The notes under the pieces were generated by a model, which saw nothing but the letters and a program-made list of their open reading frames with translations, ran no database searches and had not been told where the DNA came from. A stretch of 26,656 bases of DNA from PWXP01 sp964487655 (GTDB taxonomy: Bacteria; Planctomycetota; Planctomycetia; Pirellulales; Thermoguttaceae), in the NCBI GenBank assembly GCA_964487655.1, contig CAZASB010000025.1, forward strand, positions 1 through 26,656, given 5' to 3'. Shown one piece after another: positions 15,721 to 22,831 of the stretch. The position numbers and the translations under genes are program-made. Every line of letters starts with the position of its first letter. Positions within the stretch are counted from its first letter, which is position 1.

Positions 15721-16644
15721 TTAGGCCCAGAATACCTGCGCGTTAAAACTGTTCAGATTCACAACACCTATGAATTTCCTGCCCTCAACCACTTGAATCT
15801 GCCTGGTTTTTTGCATTAACAATATCTTTGCGAGCTGTATTGCAGGTGTCTTGGGATGGATGCTTACATATTTGTCATGCATAAAATCAGCGACCTTTGT
15901 TTCTTCATCTGCCCGCAGTAACTCAGCAAAAGGTTCGAAATTTGCTATGGGAGAGAGATCCTCCATCCAGAGCAGATGATCCGGCAGACTTTGCCGCAAC
16001 AGATCCTCAATAGCAATTACTCCGCGCAGATCCCCCTCTTTGTCAACAATTGGAATATCCATCACCCGATAGGCGCAGAACGCATGAATGGCATCAGAAA
16101 GGGTGTTGCTCTCATCCAGAACGACTGGATTCCGATCCATGACACTCTCGACATTGAGTTTTACTGTTATATGCTCAGCGCTCTTGGTCATAATGCCATA
16201 GACTTCGCGCGCGCTTGTTGCCACACAAAGTCGTTTAACCACAGGCTTGTTATTCAACAGTTTGCCCAGTAATGCCATCAGCCTTAGATAAGAGCCCGGA
16301 TCGAATTTTGGCGATAGAATTAATACAATTATATGGACCGGTCCTTCCCCTGCTGTCCCGAACGCAATGCCTCTGGGGGAAGTGGCGACAGCCAGAAGAG
16401 GACTGGATATAGAGGCAACTCTGGTATGTGGAAGAGCCAACCCTGAAGCAAGCACTGTAGAAGATTGAAGCTCACGCTCAATCACCGCTTTTAGAACTTC
16501 ATCCTGTTTAAAGTTGTCATTATGCCGCTGTAAGGCCCCAACCATCTGATTCAAAAGTTCATCCCGGTTACCGGTCTCTACGTTGCATAACACACAACTC
16601 TCATCAAGATAGTCAACCAACCGGATTTCTTTACTTGTCACCAT
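15721..16644 (-). CDS. PTS EIIA-like domain fused to a CBS-domain pair
   Basis: A 307-residue cytoplasmic regulator. Residues 1-~155 form a fructose/nitrogen-type PTS EIIA domain, with the phosphorylatable His73 in SGLALPHTRV and downstream strands such as VHIIVLILSP. Residues ~165-305 hold two CBS motifs: VMDRNPVVLDESNTLSDAI with VMDIPIVDKEGDLRGVIAIE, and FMHDKYVSIHPKTPAIQLA with QIQVVEGRKFIGVVNL. CBS pairs usually sense adenine nucleotides. By position it probably gates the co-transcribed permease according to energy or phosphorylation state; that role is inferred. No EI, HPr or EIIB/C gene is in the window. The start is supported by TGGAG 7 bases upstream. Codon composition is AT-rich like its partner. 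Confidence 0.9.
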   Translation of the reverse strand: MVTSKEIRLVDYLDESCVLCNVETGNRDELLNQMVGALQRHNDNFKQDEVLKAVIERELQSSTVLASGLALPHTRVASISSPLLAVATSPRGIAFGTAGEGPVHIIVLILSPKFDPGSYLRLMALLGKLLNNKPVVKRLCVATSAREVYGIMTKSAEHITVKLNVESVMDRNPVVLDESNTLSDAIHAFCAYRVMDIPIVDKEGDLRGVIAIEDLLRQSLPDHLLWMEDLSPIANFEPFAELLRADEETKVADFMHDKYVSIHPKTPAIQLAKILLMQKTRQIQVVEGRKFIGVVNLNSFNAQVFWA

Positions 16645-16740
16645 ATATTATCTCCATTTTACATCTAAAATACAAGCTAAGATTACTGCACTTTAGACGT
16701 TTTCTAGGCAGCTGAGAGAAAATTGGTATTGCTTGAAAGT

Positions 16741-16798
16741 GTGGCTCTCCCGGTGCTTCTATTTTTCTGAAAAAGAAACACCGCACCAGGAGAGCCAC
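16741..16798. repeat. Inverted repeat at the start of an IS remnant
   Basis: GTGGCTCTCCCGGTGC (16741-16756) pairs with GCACCAGGAGAGCCAC (16783-16798) at 15 of 16 positions. The loop holds a second weak A/T stem. The right arm ends two bases before the ATG of the transposase remnant, so it is probably the left end or leader hairpin of the former element. No matching right end was found. Confidence 0.55.
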
Positions 16799-16800
16799 GG

Positions 16801-16980
16801 ATGGCCAAGTATAAACGATCCGCCAAGCGTCCGCAATCTAAACACAATCATCGCGGCCGGAATGTTGCGCGGTGACGGTCGACGTACCGCCAGCGCCTGG
16901 AGGTGAAGGTATGGCTGGTCGCCGATGGCACCTATGCGATGCGACCGTTTCTGATGCCCGTGCTCGATTTAGGCATCCAA
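16801..16980 (+). pseudogene. DDE transposase remnant
   Basis: An ATG opens a 24-codon basic stretch (MAKYKRSAKRPQSKHNHRGR) that ends in TGA at 16873-16875. The same frame then continues with YRQRLEVKVWLVADGTYAMR and PFLMPVLDLG. The VADGxYAxRPFL segment is typical of the catalytic-Asp strand of IS4-like DDE transposases. The sequence looks like an N-terminal piece fused by deletion to part of the catalytic core and carrying an internal stop, so it is not functional. It abuts the end of the minus-strand glycosidase gene (17009) and separates the AT-rich permease pair from the glycan genes. The exact IS family is uncertain. Confidence 0.7.
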
Positions 16981-17008
16981 GAACACTTCCATGACGTGAA
17001 GGTCTGTT

Positions 17009-18280
17009 TCACTGCGCCAATCGTAAGAGTTTGCCGCCTCCACCGGGGAGTCGAAATTCAGCCCGGGGGCCACCAGTTGGGGACCATGCGCGGGAAGTGG
17101 CGTCGAAAACCTCGAGATTGCCCGGACCGACCAGAGTAAAGGCGGATTCGCTCTTGTAGTCGAGGTTGACCACGACGACGTGGCTCGGCCGGCCCGGCTT
17201 GCCGAAGTATCCCAGCAGCGCACCGCGCACCCGCTCCGGCGACTGAGCGTCCGAAACCGGCAGGAGCCGATCGAAGCGGAAGGGGGCGGTCTCCGGCAGC
17301 GGCTCGGCGCCCTCGGGCGTCATGCCGGCGTGGTAGGCGGCCAGCGATTCCAACGGTTGAAGCTCCTCGGCGATGGCCACGAACTCACTGTTGAGTGTTT
17401 TCAGGGCGTGGTAAATGGGCGTGGGCGTCCCATCGGCCAGGGCGATGCCGCCGGTGTGGCCCGGCCAGCAATAGACGTAGTACGAGATCCCCTCCGCCCC
17501 GTAGGCTAACGTCGTGTAGACGAGATAGCGCATCTCATCGGCGTTGGGCACGCGCATCGATGGAGTCCAAGAACAGGCCTGAACGATGTTCAAGAAAGGC
17601 AGGCCGGCATCGAGCGCCGCACGCCGGATCATCGCCAGATTGAGGAAGTAGCCCCCTGTGTCCCCGTTGCTGGTGAATTGGTAGTGGTCGTAACTGATCA
17701 GGTCCGGCGCGACGACCTTGACGTACTGGCGGAGATGCTCCCGGTACGCGGTGACCGTATCGCCCTGGTTGCCGAGTTGCTGATTATTGGCGTAGATGGG
17801 GAAGAGATTGATATAGGCTAGGTGGGCTGGATCGCGTTGGCGGAGATAGGCGACCAGCTTGCCTAACGCGGGAAACTTGGCCGCGCCGGGTTCGTCGGTG
17901 ATATAGTAGCAGTACAGCGCCGGATGGCGGCGGACGCGGTCGATCAACGCATCAAGCTTCTCTCGTTGCGCCGGGTCGTCCAGGGTGGCGGGTGAGAGCA
18001 AGCCGTCGCGAAGTTGCGCCCTCAGACCGTGCCGCTGGACCACGTCGAGTTCGTTCTCGCCGCACCAGACGACGTTGAAACCACCCTCGGCCATCTGCCG
18101 GGCGGCGTCATCGTTCATCCGCGGGCCGGAGCAGTGGTATCCCGGCCCGGCATAGTAGGTGACGATCGGTGTGCCGACGCTCCACGTCATCGCCTGCGTG
18201 GGCTTCGCATCGTCGGCGGGAGCGGGCCGAGTAAATCTGCCCAAGGTAAGCAGAAGAAGTACGATTGCACACAGCCGCAT
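17009..18280 (-). CDS. Secreted TIM-barrel glycoside-hydrolase-like protein (GH42-like)
   Basis: A 423-residue exported protein. The start at 18280 was chosen because AGGAG lies 7 bases upstream and a signal peptide (MRLCAIVLLLLTLGRFTRPAPA) follows; an ATG 12 codons earlier lacks this support. The fold pattern is a (beta/alpha)8 barrel of the GH42/clan-A type. YYITDEPGAAKFPAL carries a likely acid/base Glu130. LAYGAEGISYYVYCWPG carries a candidate nucleophile Glu263. Other barrel segments are GGFNVVWCGENEL and PDLISYDHYQF. A short beta domain closes the C-terminus (VVVVNLDYKSESAFTL). It probably cleaves a galactoside or related glycan, by inference. It lies downstream of the 981-aa protein on the same strand with a 296-base gap, so it may have its own promoter. 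Confidence 0.8.
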   Translation of the reverse strand: MRLCAIVLLLLTLGRFTRPAPADDAKPTQAMTWSVGTPIVTYYAGPGYHCSGPRMNDDAARQMAEGGFNVVWCGENELDVVQRHGLRAQLRDGLLSPATLDDPAQREKLDALIDRVRRHPALYCYYITDEPGAAKFPALGKLVAYLRQRDPAHLAYINLFPIYANNQQLGNQGDTVTAYREHLRQYVKVVAPDLISYDHYQFTSNGDTGGYFLNLAMIRRAALDAGLPFLNIVQACSWTPSMRVPNADEMRYLVYTTLAYGAEGISYYVYCWPGHTGGIALADGTPTPIYHALKTLNSEFVAIAEELQPLESLAAYHAGMTPEGAEPLPETAPFRFDRLLPVSDAQSPERVRGALLGYFGKPGRPSHVVVVNLDYKSESAFTLVGPGNLEVFDATSRAWSPTGGPRAEFRLPGGGGKLLRLAQ

Positions 18281-18333
18281 GGCGCATCTCCTATGGGTCG
18301 GTTGGGTATCATGCATACATCACCACCTCTGAA

Positions 18334-18353
18334 TGAGGGCTACTTATCCCTCA
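18334..18353 (-). promoter_or_regulatory. Small hairpin in the 5' region of the GH42-like gene
   Basis: TGAGGG and CCCTCA form a 6-bp stem around an 8-base loop about 55 bases upstream of the start codon. It could be a leader structure or an operator. The support is limited to the palindrome. Confidence 0.25.
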
Positions 18354-18440
18354 CGTTGGTTAAGGCTGGAAATTGGGGATCGCACAGCGCTTCCCTGGGG
18401 CAATTGTAGCGGTTTATACCAAGGGATAGGAATAGGGGCC

Positions 18441-18464
18441 GGCCGAACATGCCGACTTTCGGCC
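18441..18464. terminator. Inverted repeat downstream of the 981-aa gene
   Basis: GGCCGAA (18441-18447) pairs with TTCGGCC (18458-18464) around a 10-base loop. It lies about 110 bases past the stop codon of the minus-strand gene ending at 18577 and may end its transcript. There is no U-tract. Nothing else is recognisable in 18354-18576. Confidence 0.35.
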
Positions 18465-18576
18465 AGCGACTCTGGGAACTACGGAAGGCGAAAAGGAGAC
18501 GGCCGCCTCCGCTGCATTGGAAGACGACGGCTAAAGTCCATCCTATTGGACGTCACTTGTCGCTGCTCGCCTAATG

Positions 18577-21522
18577 TTATTCTGGCCGCAGCCATTGACC
18601 TCGACCATCGAGAAAGACGGAAAAACTCCTTATGCCTCGGGCAACGCCATCACTATCGGGCCCGGTAATCAGGATTAAATTGTCATTCGAGTCGGACTTG
18701 ATGACATACCGTCCCGGCCCGGGATACGTCCCGTCGGTTTTCCAGTTCTTTGCCGTCAGGATATCTTGGACCGCCTTCTCCGAGACCGTGCCGATTACGA
18801 CTGCAATTCTCGAAGGATCCTCCTTCCAGGTGGCGCAAGCCAAAACGGGTAATTCCCTACCGGCGAGTATGTGGCACTTGTTCTGAAACTCCGCAGCCGC
18901 CTTTTCAATGGAGTCATCCGGCATGGCAGGAAGATACAGTGCGGCCTTGACTTCTCCGCGCTGGACCAGATGCCTGTCATGCCACGAAAGCGATGGCGCT
19001 GTATCGCGTTGGAAAGCAGCTAGGCTTTGCAAGTGATCAAGGACACGTTTCTTAAGAAGCTCCATGGCCGACGACGACGGAGGTTCGACGGCATCATAGT
19101 CGTAGGCCGTGTCCTTCACTCGGTACTGCTTTGGCTCAATGTGGAAACTTTCCTCGGAATCGCCCTTAAACCAGGTGGCGCGATCGGCCTCGACCGCCTG
19201 TAGAGTTTCGGCTAACGCCTTGTTAGACGCGGCCAGCGGCGTCAATTTCTTCAAGTACCATTCCAGAATGCGTATGAGATTGGCGTCGTCGATGCCGTCG
19301 CGAGCGCCCTCCCAGTCGCTTGAAGAGAGCAGTGGCGTCTCGGTATCGGCTGGATTGGAACTGCCGTATGCCAGTAGCCTTTCTCCTTCGACGCCTTGCG
19401 GACGCTGGCCTTCGGCATCAAAATCCACATAGTACAGCCATTCCTTCCAGAGCGGACCGGTGGCCAGGAAACAAACCGGGGCGCCGTAGTAGGCGATGGT
19501 CCAGCCCAAGTTTCTAGCCGTGTTGTAGGGATTGCGCAACGCCAGACCTGTCCCGCCGCGAGTGATGCCCACGCGGGCTCGTGGATGAAACTGGGCGCTT
19601 TGGTCCTTCCAGAACCCGAGGAAGTTGGGCATGGTGATGGTGTACATCGACCAGGAGGTGGTGTACGGAGAAAAGGTATTGAGTTGCTCTGGGGTCAAAA
19701 AGCCGCCGGCCGTCCAAGTTGCCCCGGATCCCATTCCGGCCGCCGCATGCAAGCGGGCGCGCGGAATATACGTCTTCTCGATCGATTCCATATTCGGCTC
19801 ATCCATCCAGAGGAGGTCTACTTCCGCAAATCCCTTCTCGGTCAAATACCGATACAGTTCCCGGTAATAGGACGTGTAGACGCGCCGAAAATCTTCTGGC
19901 CAGTCTTTCGCGGTCGCCTGATAGTCCACCTTCAGGCCGGTACCGGCCTGGGCGACCCAGAAGCCGGTGCGAACATCGCGAACCAGAACGTAGTGAAGAC
20001 CACTCTCCAATCCCGCCAGTAGCCCGGAATCGTAAGCGCCGCTGAAATCGAGGGCCGGGAAATCGGTGGCGGCGAACGCATCCGGATTACTCTTCAGGGC
20101 CTGCTGTAGGCTCTGGCCCGTTTCCAACAGCCGGATTTGCGACAGGTCTGGGTAAGAGATCATTATTTGCGAACATCCCTGCCGTTTCAGCTCGCGTAGA
20201 AAGGGCTCGCGCGAGGGCATGCCGCCTCCCCAATAGCGCAGCTCTACCAACCGTTTCTCCGGCATTCGTACTGGATAGATTTTGGCTTTGACCGGAATTT
20301 GCAACTCATGCCCGTCCGAACCACGCAGGGAGAGCCGGGTTTCATAGTCGCCTGCCGGTAGACCAACGGTGGAGAGTTCCAGCCAAATCACGCGGGGACG
20401 CCAGTCGTTGACGACAAAGGCATCCTTAAGAGGCGTTAGCATGAACCGGCCTAACTTGTCAGGCAAGTTCTCCTGTCCCTCTCTTGCGAGCGAGGGCGCC
20501 TTGGGTGGACGCTCCGAGATAAACAGTCTCAGGTGTTCGCTGTATGTTTTGCCGGTGCCGGCGTGCCGCAGTGGGGGCATGGCCACTTCGACCTGCTGGG
20601 ACTTCAGGCTCTGACAAAGGAAGAACTGCGTGTCTCTTTCATCGATGGCCGAGTAGAACGCAATGCCGGTAAGATGCTCGTCCGGGCGCGGACAGGGCGG
20701 TTGAAAAACGTAATCGCTCTGTGAACCGCACTGCCAATCGCGTTTCCAGGCCACCAAGGCCCCCGGTTCGCGGGAGAACGCCGGAGCGATTGTGTTGATT
20801 TGCTCGGCAATCGGTAGCGGCCGTGCCGCAGCAAGAATATTCCTGAAGATAGTCTCCATCGCGGGGGCCGCGGTACGATCTTCACGCACGCGAAAAAGCC
20901 CATTCCAGAACCAGATCACCTCTCCGCGCCCAACCGGGGTAACCGCCAGGAGGCTATTGGCATCGGTACCGATAACGCTGACGGTGTTCTCGTTGGGAGT
21001 GAGGGTGTACCACGCGCTCAACCAGTTGTACTTGCCGCCCGTGTCAATGCCCTCAAGGTAAGGATGTTGCGGCTGGAGGAACCGGCCTTCGATCCGCTCC
21101 TTGCTGTGATAATTCCAACTCTTCACTCCGAGCCAAGGAAAGGGCTTGAGGTTCCTGCCCAAAGCGCCGAGATAGATACCTCCCTCGGTATGCAGAAACC
21201 TTCCACCGTCCTCCAAATAAGTCTTGAAGTCGGCAATCTGGCGTTCGCTCCACTCTTCCGTGGCGCCAGAGAACCAAAGGACGAGGCTGTAGCGAGCAAA
21301 TTCGGAAGGGTCGAGACTGTTGCCCCTGTCCTCCCAGGCAATATCGCCGTCTGCCAGGATGCGATGAATGAAACGGTTGCTGTCGAACTTGCCATACTGG
21401 CCTCCACCGATAACCGCCACCGGCTTTGACTCGGACGCGATAGGCTGGCTCCGAGCAGTCTGCGAGCAAAAGAAGGCCGCCAGGAAGAGCAAGAAACTTC
21501 GTTCGAGTAAAACGAACTTCAT
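18577..21522 (-). CDS. Exported GH123/DUF4091-like multidomain glycosidase
   Basis: A 981-residue exported protein. The start at 21522 was chosen because GGGAGGG precedes it and a signal peptide (KFVLLERSFLLFLAAFFCSQ) follows. Residues ~35-230 resemble a ThuA/glutamine-amidotransferase-like alpha/beta domain (VAVIGGGQYGKFDSNRFIH, LEDGGRFLHTEGGIYLG). A beta-sandwich leads to a central TIM barrel with VDLLWMDEPNMESI, whose adjacent Asp574-Glu575 pair matches the substrate-assisted catalytic pair of GH123 N-acetylgalactosaminidases. DUF4091-type SDWEGARDGIDDANLIRILE lies near 737. Residues ~859-981 resemble the accessory alpha/beta domain found before GH20 or GH67 barrels (ILITGPDSDGVARGIRSFSV), here placed at the C-terminus. 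It probably removes N-acetylhexosamine or related sugars; exact specificity is unknown. Confidence 0.82.
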   Translation of the reverse strand: MKFVLLERSFLLFLAAFFCSQTARSQPIASESKPVAVIGGGQYGKFDSNRFIHRILADGDIAWEDRGNSLDPSEFARYSLVLWFSGATEEWSERQIADFKTYLEDGGRFLHTEGGIYLGALGRNLKPFPWLGVKSWNYHSKERIEGRFLQPQHPYLEGIDTGGKYNWLSAWYTLTPNENTVSVIGTDANSLLAVTPVGRGEVIWFWNGLFRVREDRTAAPAMETIFRNILAAARPLPIAEQINTIAPAFSREPGALVAWKRDWQCGSQSDYVFQPPCPRPDEHLTGIAFYSAIDERDTQFFLCQSLKSQQVEVAMPPLRHAGTGKTYSEHLRLFISERPPKAPSLAREGQENLPDKLGRFMLTPLKDAFVVNDWRPRVIWLELSTVGLPAGDYETRLSLRGSDGHELQIPVKAKIYPVRMPEKRLVELRYWGGGMPSREPFLRELKRQGCSQIMISYPDLSQIRLLETGQSLQQALKSNPDAFAATDFPALDFSGAYDSGLLAGLESGLHYVLVRDVRTGFWVAQAGTGLKVDYQATAKDWPEDFRRVYTSYYRELYRYLTEKGFAEVDLLWMDEPNMESIEKTYIPRARLHAAAGMGSGATWTAGGFLTPEQLNTFSPYTTSWSMYTITMPNFLGFWKDQSAQFHPRARVGITRGGTGLALRNPYNTARNLGWTIAYYGAPVCFLATGPLWKEWLYYVDFDAEGQRPQGVEGERLLAYGSSNPADTETPLLSSSDWEGARDGIDDANLIRILEWYLKKLTPLAASNKALAETLQAVEADRATWFKGDSEESFHIEPKQYRVKDTAYDYDAVEPPSSSAMELLKKRVLDHLQSLAAFQRDTAPSLSWHDRHLVQRGEVKAALYLPAMPDDSIEKAAAEFQNKCHILAGRELPVLACATWKEDPSRIAVVIGTVSEKAVQDILTAKNWKTDGTYPGPGRYVIKSDSNDNLILITGPDSDGVARGIRSFSVFLDGRGQWLRPE

Positions 21523-21679
21523 GAGAGTTTCCCTCCCTTGGTGATGCGATAGGAGCCTGAGTGTCGTAGCCCGTAGCCTCCCTTGCTTGATCAACAACAC
21601 TCGCCCCACGTTTATGACGATGGTAACACGACGGCCAATGATACTGGCCCGCCCGGCAGCGTTGTAGCGGCGCTGAACT

Positions 21680-22624
21680 TCACGCGCCGGCCACGAGCTT
21701 CTCGACGAACTGTCGGGCCTTCACGGCTTCCTGGGCCAAATGCGGCAGGTCGCCAGGCGCAAGTGTCTCAACGATCAGCGGACCGTGGGTAAAGCCGCCC
21801 TTGATGAGCTTCGCCATCAGGACGGGGAAATCCACCTGGCCCGTGCCGGGCGTGAGGGACACGATCTTCGGATGGCGGTAATCCTTGATGCACATCGCGG
21901 TGACCAATCCGTCTAGCACGGCGACGTCTTCAATCGGATTGACCTGGCCGTCACTGTAGTAGTAGATGTTACCCGGATCATAGATCACCGTGAAGTTCTT
22001 CTGCCCAACCGCCTCCACCGCTTTCCGCAGCATCGGCCCGGGGCAGGTGAGTCCGCCGTGCGGCTTCAACACGATGTTTACGCCCTTCTCGACGGCATAA
22101 GGGCACGCCTCGGCAATCGCCCTGCAGTGGTTGTCGTAGGTCTTCTCATTCCCCATATTGGCGATCAACATGGCCCCGACGCGCGCGGCGGCACAGTTGT
22201 CGATCATGCGATGGAGTCCGGCCACGCCGGCGGCAACCGATTTGTCGCTCTCAAAGCTTCCACCGTAGGCGGTGGCAACTTGCAGGCCGCGGCGGCGTGC
22301 TTCTTCACCCATCTTGGCCGCCTCTTCTAGCGGCGTAGCTGGTGCGATGACTCGCTTGGTGGCCGACTTGATGCCCGAGAAGCTGATGTGGCGGTAGCCG
22401 GCCTCGGCGATTGCATCGAAGGCCACGTCGTACGTGCAACCGGCCCACGGACGCGTGTAGCAACCAATCTGCCAGCCTTGCGAGGGCGCTTCGGCGGGTG
22501 TCGCGGCCATGGCGGGTACGGCATAACGAGCCCCCACTAGGCTGGCTGCCCCAGTCGCCAGTATCCGGCCGAGAAAATGTCTGCGAGTCGCCCCGTCGTG
22601 TATTGCCTTGTCCAACGTTGTCAT
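21680..22624 (-). CDS. Tat-exported sugar phosphate isomerase/epimerase-like protein
   Basis: A 314-residue protein of the xylose-isomerase-like TIM-barrel family (AP endonuclease 2 superfamily). The start at 22624 has AGGAG 9 bases upstream. The N-terminus carries a twin-arginine signal (TRRHFLGRILATGAASLVGA), so the folded protein is exported, probably with its metal bound. Barrel segments include AIAEAGYRHISFSG, VNIVLKPHGGLTCPG, FTVIYDPGNIYYYS and FTHGPLIVETLAPGD, which supply typical His/Asp/Glu metal ligands. Such proteins act on free sugars, inositols or 3-keto sugars, but this substrate is unknown. It lies 157 bases upstream of the GH123-like gene on the same strand and is divergent from the 1115-aa gene, which suggests a shared glycan pathway. 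Confidence 0.88.
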   Translation of the reverse strand: MTTLDKAIHDGATRRHFLGRILATGAASLVGARYAVPAMAATPAEAPSQGWQIGCYTRPWAGCTYDVAFDAIAEAGYRHISFSGIKSATKRVIAPATPLEEAAKMGEEARRRGLQVATAYGGSFESDKSVAAGVAGLHRMIDNCAAARVGAMLIANMGNEKTYDNHCRAIAEACPYAVEKGVNIVLKPHGGLTCPGPMLRKAVEAVGQKNFTVIYDPGNIYYYSDGQVNPIEDVAVLDGLVTAMCIKDYRHPKIVSLTPGTGQVDFPVLMAKLIKGGFTHGPLIVETLAPGDLPHLAQEAVKARQFVEKLVAGA

Positions 22625-22739
22625 GCTGAGGATCTCCTGAGAATGGAAGTTACGATCGGCCTTTTGGTTACCTAGTTTCCCGGATGCCATTCTCGCCCAA
22701 ACGAACCACGGGTGCAAGTCCTCTGGCCTTTGTCTTAAC

Positions 22740-22768
22740 TTGACACCGGCCTGTCCACCGGCCATGCT
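22740..22768 (+). promoter_or_regulatory. Promoter of the 1115-aa glycosidase gene
   Basis: TTGACA (22740-22745) is followed after 17 bases by CATGCT (22763-22768), a pattern nearly the same as the nusA promoter. The spacer contains the inverted CCGG...CCGG arms of CCGGCCTGTCCACCGGCC, a possible operator. The start point would be near 22775, about 57 bases before the ATG. The whole 207-base divergent region (22625-22831) must also hold the promoter for the isomerase-like gene, which I could not place. Confidence 0.5.
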
Positions 22769-22831
22769 AGGGGCTGGATTGCGGTGGGCGGCCCGGTTGC
22801 GCCGTAGACGTTTTGGCAAGGAGACAACTCA

